Source of the DNA: Micromonospora aurantiaca ATCC 27029
GTDB lineage: Bacteria; Actinomycetota; Actinomycetes; Mycobacteriales; Micromonosporaceae
DNA length: 64,000 bases
Direction of reading: 5' to 3'
NCBI RefSeq assembly: GCF_000145235.1
Contig: NC_014391.1
Span: forward strand, 2,612,001 to 2,676,000
The notes under the pieces were generated by a model. That model was not told where the DNA came from. It did no database searches and saw only the letters and a program-made list of their open reading frames with translations. Position 1 is the first letter of the stretch. Each line of letters opens with the position of its first letter. A program made the translations under genes and the position numbers. Below, piece by piece: positions 1 through 11,827 of the stretch.

Positions 1-51
1 CCGGCCGAGAATGCCCAGGTTCGGGCCGTTCAGCAGCAGTACGTCCGACAC
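1..51 (-). CDS. rifJ: Type II 3-dehydroquinase / aminodehydroquinate dehydratase (RifJ-like), 5' end only
   Basis: Only the first 17 codons lie in the window; the gene runs off the left edge on the minus strand. The reverse complement reads VSDVLLLNGPNLGILGR from a GTG start at 51. This matches the conserved N-terminus of type II dehydroquinases (AroQ family), whose signature is NGPNLxxLGR. A good ribosome site (GAGGTGAAG) sits just upstream of the GTG. In AHBA pathways the RifJ member dehydrates 5-deoxy-5-amino-3-dehydroquinate to aminodehydroshikimate, the substrate of RifK. It diverges from the rifK homologue at 384 across a shared 332-base regulatory region. The family call rests on a short but very characteristic motif. 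The aminoshikimate rather than shikimate role is inferred from the neighbours. Confidence 0.8.
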   Translation of the reverse strand, partial: MSDVLLLNGPNLGILGR

Positions 52-383
52 GCTTCACCTCGTGGGGCACGGCCCTGGTCCCGCAGAGCCTGATGACTGG
101 TCACCGCAGTCTTACTACGCCAACGGCTCCCGGCGAACCGGCGGCGCCCGAGGCGCGGGTGGACTAAGGGGTGGCTAGGGGCTGTTAGGGGCGGTGACCG
201 CGTATCCGCGTCGGTTACCGTCCTCCCTGCTGAGCGACGCCGCCGGCTCCGGACGGAGGCGTCACGTACCGCGCGGCCATCCGGTGCTCCGCTGTGCCCG
301 GACCGCGTACCGGCGGTCTCGGGTCGTCCCGCCCGATGGTCAGTCGAAGCCCCTGGTCTGCCCGAGTTGGGAAGTGGGAAGTC
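52..383. promoter_or_regulatory. Divergent rifJ/rifK intergenic region with three tandem TAGGGG boxes
   Basis: This 332-base gap holds no convincing gene. At 164-192 are three tandem G-rich boxes on the + strand: CTAAGGGG (164-171), CTAGGGG (175-181) and TTAGGGG (185-191). Their GGGG cores start at 168, 178 and 188, one helical turn apart, about 190 bases upstream of the rifK start. The same box recurs upstream of most other transcription units in the window. This suggests a binding site for a cluster-specific activator, either a LuxR-family LAL type or a SARP that binds direct repeats. The repeats are seen directly; the regulator is inferred. Confidence 0.6.
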
Positions 384-1547
384 ATGAGTGGTCAGCCCTC
401 GACGGTGTCCGAGTTCCCCGAGTGGCCGCAGTACGGCGACGAGGAGCGAACCGGACTGATCCGCGCCCTCGAACAGGGTCAGTGGTGGCGGATGGGCGGC
501 AGTGAGGTCGACTCCTTCGAGCGGGAGTTCGGTGACTACCACGGCAGCCCCCACGCGCTCGCCGTCACCAACGGCACCCACGCGCTGGAAGTCGCGCTGG
601 AGGTGCTCGGCGTCGGCCCCGGTACGGAGGTGATCGTCCCGGCCTTCACGTTCATCTCGTCCTCGCTGGCCGCGCAGCGTCTCGGCGCGGTCGCCGTGCC
701 GGTCGACGTCGACCTGGACACCTACTGCGTCGACCCCGCCGCCGTCGAGGCCGCGATCACCCCCCGTACCAAGGTGATCATGCCGGTGCACATGGCCGGG
801 CAGTTCGCCGACATGGACGCGCTCGACAATCTCGCCGCCGACGCCGGGGTGGCTCTGCTGCAGGACGCGGCACACGCCCACGGCGCGCAGTGGCGGGGCC
901 GGCGGGCCGGCGCGCTCGGCTCGGTGGCCGCCTTCAGCTTCCAGAACGGCAAGCTCATGACCGCCGGCGAGGGCGGAGCGGTCGTCTTCCCCGACGAGGA
1001 ACTGCGCGAGCGGGCATTCCTCGTGCACAGCTGCGGCCGGCCCCGCACCGACCGCGAATACCTGCACAGCACCACCGGCTCGAACTACCGGATGAGCGAG
1101 TTCACCGCCGCTGTGCTACGCGCCCAGCTGACCCGCCTCGACGAGCAGATCGCGCTGCGCGAGCAGCGCTGGCCGCTGCTGTCGAGCCTGCTCGCCGAGA
1201 TCCCGGGCGTCGTCCCGCAGGCGACCGACCCTCGCACCGACCGCAACCCGCACTACATGGCGATGTTCCGTATCCCCGGGATCGGCATCGAGCGCCGCCG
1301 TGCCGTGGTGGACGCGCTCATCGCCCGGGGCGTCCCGGCGTTCGTGGCGTTCCGCGCGATCTACCGGTGCGAGGGCTTCTGGATGGCCGGCGCGTCCGAC
1401 GAGTCGGTAGAGGCGATCGCGGCCCGCTGCCCCAACACCGAGCAGATCCACTCCGACTGCGTCTGGCTGCACCACCGCACCCTGCTCGGCACGGAGCAGC
1501 AGATGCACGAGATCGCCGCCGTGCTCGCCGACGTCCTCGCCGGATGA
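384..1547 (+). CDS. rifK: AHBA synthase, PLP-dependent (RifK-like)
   Basis: A 387-residue protein of the DegT/DnrJ/EryC1/StrS aminotransferase fold, almost exactly the length of RifK (388). RifK-type AHBA synthase aromatises 5-deoxy-5-amino-3-dehydroshikimate to 3-amino-5-hydroxybenzoic acid, the ansamycin starter. Visible features: the N-terminal substrate/PLP region EFPEWPQYGDEE, the cofactor loop with TNGTHALE (about residues 68-75), the QDAAHAHGA segment, and the PLP Schiff-base lysine in FSFQNGKLMTAGEGG at about residue 190. FSFQNGKLMTAGEGG is characteristic of AHBA synthases rather than sugar aminotransferases. The ATG at 384 was chosen over in-frame upstream codons because it restores the RifK length and N-terminus. 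The stop overlaps the start of the rifL homologue (ATGA), so the two are translationally coupled. RifK and RifL are also thought to act together earlier, in making the aminosugar precursor. Confidence 0.93.
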   Translation: MSGQPSTVSEFPEWPQYGDEERTGLIRALEQGQWWRMGGSEVDSFEREFGDYHGSPHALAVTNGTHALEVALEVLGVGPGTEVIVPAFTFISSSLAAQRLGAVAVPVDVDLDTYCVDPAAVEAAITPRTKVIMPVHMAGQFADMDALDNLAADAGVALLQDAAHAHGAQWRGRRAGALGSVAAFSFQNGKLMTAGEGGAVVFPDEELRERAFLVHSCGRPRTDREYLHSTTGSNYRMSEFTAAVLRAQLTRLDEQIALREQRWPLLSSLLAEIPGVVPQATDPRTDRNPHYMAMFRIPGIGIERRRAVVDALIARGVPAFVAFRAIYRCEGFWMAGASDESVEAIAARCPNTEQIHSDCVWLHHRTLLGTEQQMHEIAAVLADVLAG

Positions 1548-2674
1548 CGGCCCGGCCCCCGGCCGCGGCCGGCCGGCCGGTGCGGGTCGCGGTGGTCGGC
1601 CTCGGCTGGGCCGGGCGGGAGATCTGGCTGCCCCGGCTCGCCGCACACCCCGGCTTCGAGGTGGTCGCCGTGGTCGACCCGCAGCCCGTGGTGCGCGATC
1701 AGGCCCGCGACACCCACGCCGTCGCGTCCGCGTACGCCGACGTCGAGGACCTGCCCGCCGGAACGGTCGACCTGGCGGTGGTCGCCGTACCGAACCACCT
1801 GCACGCGGTCGTCGCCGTCCGGCTGCTGCGCCGGGGCGTACCGGTGTTCCTGGAGAAGCCGGTCTGCCTGACCTCCGCCGAGGCGGGCATCCTGGCCGAC
1901 GCGGAGCGCGACGGCGGCGCGGTGCTGCTGGCCGGCAGCGCCGCCCGTTACCGGGCCGACATCCGGGCGCTGGTCGACGTGGCCGGCGGGCTGGGCCCGA
2001 TCCGGCACGTCGATGTGGCCTGGGTTCGCGCCCGAGGGGTGCCCGACGCGGGCGGCTGGTTCACCCGCCGCGACCAGTCCGGCGGGGGCGCGCTGGTGGA
2101 CCTCGGCTGGCACCTGCTCGACACGGTGCTGCCGCTGCTCGGCCCGGCCCGGGTCACTCACGCGATCGGCAGCGTCTCGGACGACTTCGTCAACGACAGC
2201 GCCGCCCACGCCGCCTGGCGCGGCGGGGCCGACACCGCAGGCCACGTTCCCGGCGACGTCGAGGACACCGCCCGTGGGTTCCTGCTCACCGACACCGGCG
2301 CCTCCGTCGCCCTGCACGCCTGCTGGGCCTCGCACGAGTCGCTGGACCGCACCACCGTCACCGTGCACGGCGCCGCGGGGTCGGCGACGCTGCGCTGCAC
2401 GTTCGGCTTCAGTCCCAACCGGGAGCCCACGCCGGTGCTGACGCGTACCCGCGACGGCCGGACCGCGCGGCTGCCGCTGCCCGGGGAGCCGATCGGCGCG
2501 GAGTACGACCACCAGCTCGACGCCCTGCCCGGGCTGCTCGCCGACCCGGCCGCCCGGGGCGCGGCCGTCGCCGAGGCCCGCCGGACCATCGACATCATCG
2601 AACGGATCTACCAGTGCGCCCGGCCCACCCGGCCGGAGCGCCAGCACGCACTGGTGGGCCATCGCGCCGGGTGA
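1544..2674 (+). CDS. rifL: NAD(P)-dependent oxidoreductase of AHBA biosynthesis (RifL-like)
   Basis: A 376-residue GFO/IDH/MocA-family oxidoreductase. It has an N-terminal Rossmann motif (VAVVGLGWAGREIWLPRL, from about residue 14), the family's EKPVCLTSAEA motif near residue 105, and a C-terminal alpha/beta domain. In the rifamycin pathway RifL works with RifK to introduce the nitrogen that ends up in AHBA, by oxidising a UDP-glucose-type sugar at C-3 before transamination to a kanosamine precursor. The ATG at 1544 overlaps the rifK TGA by four bases. A longer reading frame upstream is only the shifted frame of rifK and was not used. The rifK-rifL-rifM order is that of the classical AHBA sub-cluster. 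Family call is firm; exact substrate is by analogy. Confidence 0.88.
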   Translation: MTARPPAAAGRPVRVAVVGLGWAGREIWLPRLAAHPGFEVVAVVDPQPVVRDQARDTHAVASAYADVEDLPAGTVDLAVVAVPNHLHAVVAVRLLRRGVPVFLEKPVCLTSAEAGILADAERDGGAVLLAGSAARYRADIRALVDVAGGLGPIRHVDVAWVRARGVPDAGGWFTRRDQSGGGALVDLGWHLLDTVLPLLGPARVTHAIGSVSDDFVNDSAAHAAWRGGADTAGHVPGDVEDTARGFLLTDTGASVALHACWASHESLDRTTVTVHGAAGSATLRCTFGFSPNREPTPVLTRTRDGRTARLPLPGEPIGAEYDHQLDALPGLLADPAARGAAVAEARRTIDIIERIYQCARPTRPERQHALVGHRAG

Positions 2675-2710
2675 GAACCACCCTCGGCCCCAACCCTTCC
2701 GGGAGCAGCC

Positions 2711-3406
2711 ATGAGCCGTCCATCGTCCACAGTCGAGGTGACCCCGCCGTCGCCGGCGCGCGGCCCGATCCGCGCGGTCGTGTTCGACCTCGACGGCGTC
2801 ATCGTCGACAGTTCGGCCGTCATGCGTGAGGCGTTCAGCATCGCGTACGCCGAGGTGGTGGGCGACGGGCCGGCACCGTTCGAGGAGTACAACCGGCACA
2901 TGGGCCGGTACTTCCCGGACATCATGCGCCTGATGGGGCTGCCCCTGGAGATGGAGGAGCCGTTCGTCCGCGAGAGTTACCGGATGGCCCACCTCGTGCC
3001 GCTCTTCCCCGGCGTCCGGGAGACCCTGGAGACCCTGCACTCGCGTGGCATCCGAATGGGGATCGCCACCGGCAAGGCCGGCCCGCGGGCCCGCTCCCTG
3101 CTCGACCAGCTCGGCGTGCTGGGCCTGTTCGGCCAGGTGATCGGCTCCGACGAGGTGGCCCGTCCCAAGCCTGCCCCGGACATCGTGCTCCAGGCACTGC
3201 GCAACCTCGACGTGCCGCCGCACGAGGCCATGATGGTTGGCGACGCGGTGATCGACCTGCTCAGCGGCCGGGACGCCGGGGCGACGGCCGTCGCCACGAC
3301 GTGGCACGGCGGGGACATCGCGGCGCTGCTCGCCGCCGGCCCCGACCTGGTCGTGCACGCCCCGGCGGAGTTGCTGGCGCACTGCCCGGCGGCCCTCGTC
3401 CACTGA
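2711..3406 (+). CDS. rifM: HAD-family phosphatase of AHBA biosynthesis (RifM-like)
   Basis: A 231-residue haloacid-dehalogenase phosphatase. Motif I is FDLDGVIVDSS at about residues 25-35 (catalytic aspartates in DxDG), motif II is the ATGK segment near residue 120, and the later aspartate motif is VGDAVIDLLSG near residue 178. RifM homologues accompany RifK and RifL in AHBA clusters and are required for formation of the aminosugar precursor. The gene starts 36 bases after rifL, with GGGAG shortly upstream of the ATG, and is the last gene of this plus-strand operon. It faces the convergent NRPS gene at 3494 across an 87-base gap with an inverted repeat. The cap-region residues that decide substrate cannot be read with certainty. 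Confidence 0.88.
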   Translation: MSRPSSTVEVTPPSPARGPIRAVVFDLDGVIVDSSAVMREAFSIAYAEVVGDGPAPFEEYNRHMGRYFPDIMRLMGLPLEMEEPFVRESYRMAHLVPLFPGVRETLETLHSRGIRMGIATGKAGPRARSLLDQLGVLGLFGQVIGSDEVARPKPAPDIVLQALRNLDVPPHEAMMVGDAVIDLLSGRDAGATAVATTWHGGDIAALLAAGPDLVVHAPAELLAHCPAALVH

Positions 3407-3417
3407 CCCGGACCGGA

Positions 3418-3453
3418 GCGCGCCGGGCTGCTCGCGCGGGCCGCACGGCGCGC
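3418..3453. terminator. Possible bidirectional terminator between rifM and the NRPS gene
   Basis: A perfect 8-base inverted repeat (GCGCGCCG at 3418-3425, CGGCGCGC at 3446-3453) with a 20-base loop lies between two convergent genes. It has no T-tract, which is common for actinomycete terminators. Just downstream (3454-3485) is a short direct repeat of a CCGCCGAGCCTG unit. Confidence 0.4.
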
Positions 3454-3493
3454 TGCCGCCGAGCCTGCCGCCGAGCCTGCCGGCAAGCGGCGG

Positions 3494-6400
3494 TCAGCGG
3501 GTGTCGCTGACCGCCTCGGGGCCGGCTTCCAGGAAGCGCAGCATGCCGGTGGCCAGGATCTCGGCGACGGGGGCCGGGACCAGATCGGTACGGATGGTGA
3601 CCCGCAGGAGGACACTCTCGTCGCCGGGCAGCACCTCGGCGACGCAGGCACCGGACCACTCCCGGGCGTACGGTTCGACGACCTCCTCGGTCCGGCAGCC
3701 GGGCAGGTCCAGCGGGAGGACGAGGTTGTCCTGGTAGGCGAACGAGGGCAGGCTGTTGATCACCTCGCGGGGCAGGTCGAGGACCGGGTCGTCGGTGACC
3801 ATCTCCAGGAAGGAGACGTCCTGTGCGGCCATCAGGTCGTCCGCGGCCTGCTGGAGGCCCCGCATCAGGTGTTTCTCCGGGCCGCCGAACCGGACCCGGA
3901 GACAGTTGCTGCTGATCCTGCTCGTGAAGGCGGAGTCGAGGACGCGGCTGCCGCGCTGGGCGACGATCATCAGCAGGGCGATGTCGTCCTGCCCGTGGAT
4001 GGCGCGTAGCGCCGAGGCGTAGGCGGCGGCGAAGTAGGTGGAACGGCTGAAGCGGTGTTCGACGGCGGCTCGGTCCCAGCGCCGCACCAGCTCGGGCGGG
4101 ACGGCGACGATGTGCCCGGTCTTGGGGCCCCAGGTCGGGGTCTGTTCCAGGATCTCCTGCGGCCGGCCCTTGCCTTGGCGGGGCAGGTCGCGTAGTTGTT
4201 CGCGCCAGTAGGTTCGTTGGGTTTGCAGGTCGGCGGCGTCGCGTAGGCGGGTGTATTCGTCGTAGGACTGGTGCAGTGTGGGTGCGGGGTGTTGCCAGGT
4301 GGGTGTGTGGCCGGCTTGTCCTGCGGTGTAGGCGTGGCTGAGGTCTCGTACGAGTAGTCCGTATGACCAGCCGTCGAAGGCGATGTGGTGGATGCCGATG
4401 CCGAACAGGATTCGGTTGGTGGTTTTGTTTCGGATCAGGGCGGCGCGCCAGTTGCGGCCCTGGGTGTAGTCGAGTGGTTGCTGTACTGCTTCGGCGAGTT
4501 GGTCGAGGGCGTCGTGTTCGGTGGCGGCGTCGGCGAGTAGCCGTAGCTGGGGCATGCCGGGGTTGGGTGGGATGATTGCTGTTGGTGGGTCGGTGCGCCG
4601 GTAGCGGGCGTGCAGGGCCTGGTGGCGGTGGTGTAGGTCGCCGAGGGCGGCCATCAGGGCCCGTAGGTCCAGTTCACCCTCGATCCACCAGGTGGTCGGG
4701 CAGACCAGTTCGAAGGGGAGCACGACGCACTTCGCGACGGACGGGGTCAGCGGGACGGGCTTCGACGGGCCGGGACGGCCGGTGACGGACGGCGCCGGCT
4801 CGGCCCCGGGGCGGCGGGGGGCGGTGGCGAGCCAGCGGGCCAGCCCCTGCGGGGTGGGGGTGCGGTGGATCTGCGAGACGGGCACGGCGACGTCGGCGGC
4901 CTCGTCGAGGGCGACAGCGACGGCGGCGGACTGCAGGGAGGTGCCGCCGAGGTGGAAGAACCCGTCGAGTGCCCCGACCCGGTCCAGTCCGAGCACCGTC
5001 GCGAAGATCCCCGCGACGAGGCGTTCGGAGTCGGTGGCCGGTTCGGTGTATGGCACGTCGAGATCGGGACGGCGCGAGCCCGGCTCCGGTAGCGCCCGTC
5101 GGTCGATCTTGCCGGTGCCGCCGGTGGGGAACCGGTCCAGGACCATGATCACGGCGGGAACCATGTAGGGCGGGAGCACGGCGGCGGCGTGTGCCCGCAG
5201 GTCGGCGGTGACGGGGACGCGTCCGTCGCGTCCGGTGACGTAGCCGACGAGCCGGGCGGTGCCCTGGTCCTCGCGACGGGTGACGACGGCGGTGCCGACG
5301 TCCGGGTGTTGTTCGAGAGTCGCCTCGATCTCACCGAGTTCGATGCGGATGCCGTTGACCTTGACCTGGTGGTCCATCCGGCCGAGGATCTCCAGCGCTC
5401 CGGCGGCGTTCCACCGGCCGAGGTCGCCGGTGCGGTAGGCGGTCCCGCCGCCGTACGGGTCGGTGACGAACCGCTGGGCGGTCAGTTCGGGGCGGTTGAG
5501 GTAGCCGTCGGCGACGCCGGCGCCGGTGATGAGGATCTCGCCGGGGACGCCCATGGGGACGAGGTCGAGATTGGCGTCGACGACGCGGATCTGCCGGTTG
5601 GGCATGGGCCGGCCGATGGGCACGTACGCGCCGGGCCAGCCCTTGGACGCGTCGAACCAGGTGCAGGCGACGGAGGCCTCCGCGGGCCCGTACGCGTTGA
5701 TCAGGCGGGCACCGGCGGCCGTCCAGCGTTGCGCCATGCGGGGCGGAATGGGTTCCCCGGCGAGGGTCACGCACGTCAGGCTGGGGCAGTCGGCGGGATC
5801 GACGGCGGCGAGGTTCGTGGGTGGGCAGAACGCGTGGGTGGCCTGCTCCTTGGCGATCAGCTCCGTCAACCGGCGGGCGTCGAGCAGGTCGTCGCGGGAG
5901 CTGACGACGACGCGGGCGCCGGAGGTCAGCGCGGTGTAGATCTCGCCGAGGGCCACGTCGAAGACGGGGGAGCAGGAATGGAGCATGCGGCTGTCCGGGC
6001 CGACCGCGCACTCCTCCCGCATCCAGGTGACGAAGTTCGTCAGGTGCTCGTGGGTCAGCACGACACCCTTCGGTGTCCCGGTCGAGCCGGACGTGTAGAT
6101 CACGAACGCCGGCCGGGACGGGGCCACCACCGGCAGGTCGGCCGCCTCGGCCGCCGCAAGGGTGGGCCAGTCGACATCGAGGGCGACGACCCGTACGCCG
6201 TCAGGTCTGGGGACACGCGGGGCGACCTCGCCGACGGTGAGGACGACCCGAGCGCCGTGGTCGGCCAGCAGCATCCGCATCCGGTCCGCCGGCCAGGACA
6301 CGTCCATCGGCGTGTACGCCGCCCCGGCGCGCAGCACCGCCAGGGTGGCGACGAGGGTCCACATGCTGCGGTCCAACGCCAGCGACACCACGTCCCCGGG

Positions 6401-7195
6401 CCGTACGCCCATCGACCGTAGCTGCGCGGCCAGCGCCCCCGAGCGACGGGCCAGCTCCGCGTACGTCAGCACCTCCCCGGCGGCGACTCCGGCCACCGCG
6501 TCCGGCGTGCGTCGCGCCCACTCGAGCACCAGCTCGTGCAGCGGCTCACCCGGCACCGGGCGGGCCGGGCCCCGGCCCCACGCGAGCAGCCGCTCGCGCT
6601 CGGTCGCGCCCAGCAGCGGCAGCGCGCCCAGCGGCACCCCGGGTTCGCGGACCCCGGCCGACAGCAACGACACGGTCTGGTCCACCAGACCCCGCACCCA
6701 GTCCGCCGAGAAGCCGTCGGCTGCGTAGTCCACCCGGAGCGCCGACCCGTCCCCCGCGACGGTCACCACGATGTCCACGTCCACCACGTCCGGCCCCACC
6801 TCGGCCACCGGGGCGTCCACCAGCCCGACCACCACCGGCCCCGCCGCGTCCGTGTCACGCGTGACCGGGCCGGTCAGCGCCGCGGCCACCCGCGACGTCA
6901 GCTCGCCGAAGCCCGGTTCATCCGCGACGTCGACCCGCAGCACGCCGCCCGACGACAGACCGACCGCCACCTCGGCCTGGCCGGTGTACCGGGCCAGCAC
7001 CCCCAGCAGACCGGCCAGCAGCACCGCGCCGGGGGAGCGCGCCCCCGCCGGGACGGGCAGGTCGACCGGCCGGTACGCGGAGGCCGCCCGGGCCGGCCAC
7101 GCGGCCGGCCGGCGCAGGTCCCCCATCAGGTCGAGGATCTCGAAGCCGGGCCCAGCGACATCCGTGGCCTGCGCACCGACGATTCCGACAGACAT
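3494..7195 (-). CDS. Nonribosomal peptide synthetase, truncated C-A-PCP-C (copy 1)
   Basis: A 1233-residue NRPS. Residues 1 to about 205 resemble only the C-terminal lobe of a condensation domain; the lobe carrying HHxxxDG is missing. An adenylation domain follows (about 215-715) with YTSGSTGTPKGV near 365, NAYGPAE, YRTGDLGRW and the A10 lysine in GTGKIDRRAL. The PCP has LGGTSLQ with the phosphopantetheine serine near 751. A complete condensation domain has an intact HHIAFDG near 936. By hand alignment to GrsA the specificity residues read about D-V-G-T-T-A-A-V-A-K. Asp at the first position indicates an alpha-amino acid; I cannot name it. The ATG at 7195 has GGAGG eight bases upstream. It lies 127 bases after a paralogue with the same order (7323-11012), probably one transcript. 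Ending in a C domain without thioesterase suggests the amino acid passes to another carrier or to an amine or hydroxyl. Confidence 0.88.
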   Translation of the reverse strand: MSVGIVGAQATDVAGPGFEILDLMGDLRRPAAWPARAASAYRPVDLPVPAGARSPGAVLLAGLLGVLARYTGQAEVAVGLSSGGVLRVDVADEPGFGELTSRVAAALTGPVTRDTDAAGPVVVGLVDAPVAEVGPDVVDVDIVVTVAGDGSALRVDYAADGFSADWVRGLVDQTVSLLSAGVREPGVPLGALPLLGATERERLLAWGRGPARPVPGEPLHELVLEWARRTPDAVAGVAAGEVLTYAELARRSGALAAQLRSMGVRPGDVVSLALDRSMWTLVATLAVLRAGAAYTPMDVSWPADRMRMLLADHGARVVLTVGEVAPRVPRPDGVRVVALDVDWPTLAAAEAADLPVVAPSRPAFVIYTSGSTGTPKGVVLTHEHLTNFVTWMREECAVGPDSRMLHSCSPVFDVALGEIYTALTSGARVVVSSRDDLLDARRLTELIAKEQATHAFCPPTNLAAVDPADCPSLTCVTLAGEPIPPRMAQRWTAAGARLINAYGPAEASVACTWFDASKGWPGAYVPIGRPMPNRQIRVVDANLDLVPMGVPGEILITGAGVADGYLNRPELTAQRFVTDPYGGGTAYRTGDLGRWNAAGALEILGRMDHQVKVNGIRIELGEIEATLEQHPDVGTAVVTRREDQGTARLVGYVTGRDGRVPVTADLRAHAAAVLPPYMVPAVIMVLDRFPTGGTGKIDRRALPEPGSRRPDLDVPYTEPATDSERLVAGIFATVLGLDRVGALDGFFHLGGTSLQSAAVAVALDEAADVAVPVSQIHRTPTPQGLARWLATAPRRPGAEPAPSVTGRPGPSKPVPLTPSVAKCVVLPFELVCPTTWWIEGELDLRALMAALGDLHHRHQALHARYRRTDPPTAIIPPNPGMPQLRLLADAATEHDALDQLAEAVQQPLDYTQGRNWRAALIRNKTTNRILFGIGIHHIAFDGWSYGLLVRDLSHAYTAGQAGHTPTWQHPAPTLHQSYDEYTRLRDAADLQTQRTYWREQLRDLPRQGKGRPQEILEQTPTWGPKTGHIVAVPPELVRRWDRAAVEHRFSRSTYFAAAYASALRAIHGQDDIALLMIVAQRGSRVLDSAFTSRISSNCLRVRFGGPEKHLMRGLQQAADDLMAAQDVSFLEMVTDDPVLDLPREVINSLPSFAYQDNLVLPLDLPGCRTEEVVEPYAREWSGACVAEVLPGDESVLLRVTIRTDLVPAPVAEILATGMLRFLEAGPEAVSDTR
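4166..4694 (-). repeat. Homogenised skewed tract in NRPS copy 1 (partner 7995-8523)
   Basis: About 529 bases encoding the middle of the C-terminal condensation domain match the paralogous NRPS gene at a constant offset of 3829. I count only three mismatches, two of them changing a residue (Ala/Thr in LLADAxTEHD, Gly/Arg in HAYTAxQAG). Sequence on both sides is clearly diverged. Base use shifts sharply inside the tract: 4201-4260 has 26 G, 13 C, 16 T and 5 A on the + strand. The coding (minus) strand therefore uses A-ending codons such as CAA, GAA, CTA and ACA that are rare elsewhere. This fits recent gene conversion of a GRINS-like element. Confidence 0.85.
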
Positions 7196-7322
7196 TGAGC
7201 CAGCCTCCGATCAGGGCCGGCGCCACCCAGAGGGGTGCGCCGGAGGGGACAACCACGAACTCTCGGGACAACGGGCCGCGTGCCACGCGACGACGAGCGG
7301 TCCGGTACGCAAAGGCGGACGG

Positions 7323-11012
<3,690 letters not shown>

Positions 11013-11827
11013 CAGCTCAACCTCCGATCGAAAGGGGACGACCGAAAGGCGCAGGGCCGCGACGATCGGTCAGCCGGGATGCCGCACGCCGGACGGCGGG
11101 GTTGGCGCGAGGCGCGTTGACGGGCGGCACCGCTCGCGGGCCACCCGATCCGGTGCGCTGAGAGTGGGAACGACGAGCCGATGGGGCCCGACCATACGAA
11201 GCGCTGTGGAGTGGCGTACACCCCTAGAGATCGGCACGTCGACCCCTAGCGCATCAGCCGGAGATCTCCTCCCCGGGCAGGCCTGGGACGTGTCGGCGGT
11301 GCCCGCCGGCCGCGTCGAGGCCGGTCCGGCGATGTGAGCTGGCAGGGGGCGTGGCCGTCCGGATCCGGGCACTCGACAGCGCGGGCTGCGACAGCGCCGT
11401 CCGGCGACTCCAGCCCTTCTGAAGAACAGCTTTTCGGTCAGCCCGAGTCGATGGCCCCGCTAGGAGTATCGGCGGCCTCGGCGGCGAAAGAGCCGTCCGC
11501 GTTCGCCTGTCTGGCCCATCCCGGGGCAATGCATAGTGACTATGATCTTTCGATCATGACGCCGGTCGGTGGCTGGAAACTCAGCCGCTGACCGGCGGTG
11601 TGCACCTCGCCGCCGCAACGCTGGCCATAAGCCAGCCGGCTTCCCGGCCGGTCCAGCTCACGACCGTCCGGTCGGTGCACGCGGCACGCCCGGCTCTCGC
11701 GGCCGAGCGGCCGGATCAGGACCGGGAGCGCACCCCTTCGGCCACGTTCTCCGCTGTTCGTGGCCGTGGCGCACCGGTTTCACCGCCACCCCGAGGCCCG
11801 CACCGGGCCGGCATGTCAGGAGACTAA
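11013..11827. promoter_or_regulatory. Divergent promoter region between NRPS copy 2 and the ATP-grasp gene
   Basis: This 815-base gap contains no convincing gene; short open frames show no recognisable domain. Two ACCCCTAG boxes (CTAGGGGT on the minus strand) lie at 11220-11227 and 11242-11249, exactly 22 bases apart, oriented toward the NRPS genes. A separate AT-richer stretch (about 11420-11560) carries a perfect 6-base inverted repeat, ATGATC at 11542-11547 and GATCAT at 11552-11557. The ATP-grasp gene has AGGAG at 11818-11822. No TAGGGG box was seen pointing toward the ATP-grasp gene. Confidence 0.55.

Noticed and set aside
30..1067. Long minus-strand open frame opposite rifK
   Set aside because: Antisense shadow of high-GC coding sequence; no recognisable domain, and the true minus-strand gene here is the dehydroquinase ending at the left edge.
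384..1547. rifK homologue as an ordinary sugar aminotransferase
   Set aside because: The FSFQNGKLMTAGEGG lysine motif, the length and the rifL, rifM, rifG and rifJ neighbours all point to AHBA synthase.
3454..3493. Short CCGCCGAGCCTG direct repeat as a possible attachment site or CRISPR-like unit
   Set aside because: Only two adjacent 12-base copies with no spacers and no integrase nearby; probably a simple tandem duplication in the terminator region.
11334..11591. Small plus-strand open frame in the NRPS/ATP-grasp gap
   Set aside because: No ribosome site, no recognisable domain, Ser/Ala-rich composition typical of chance frames.
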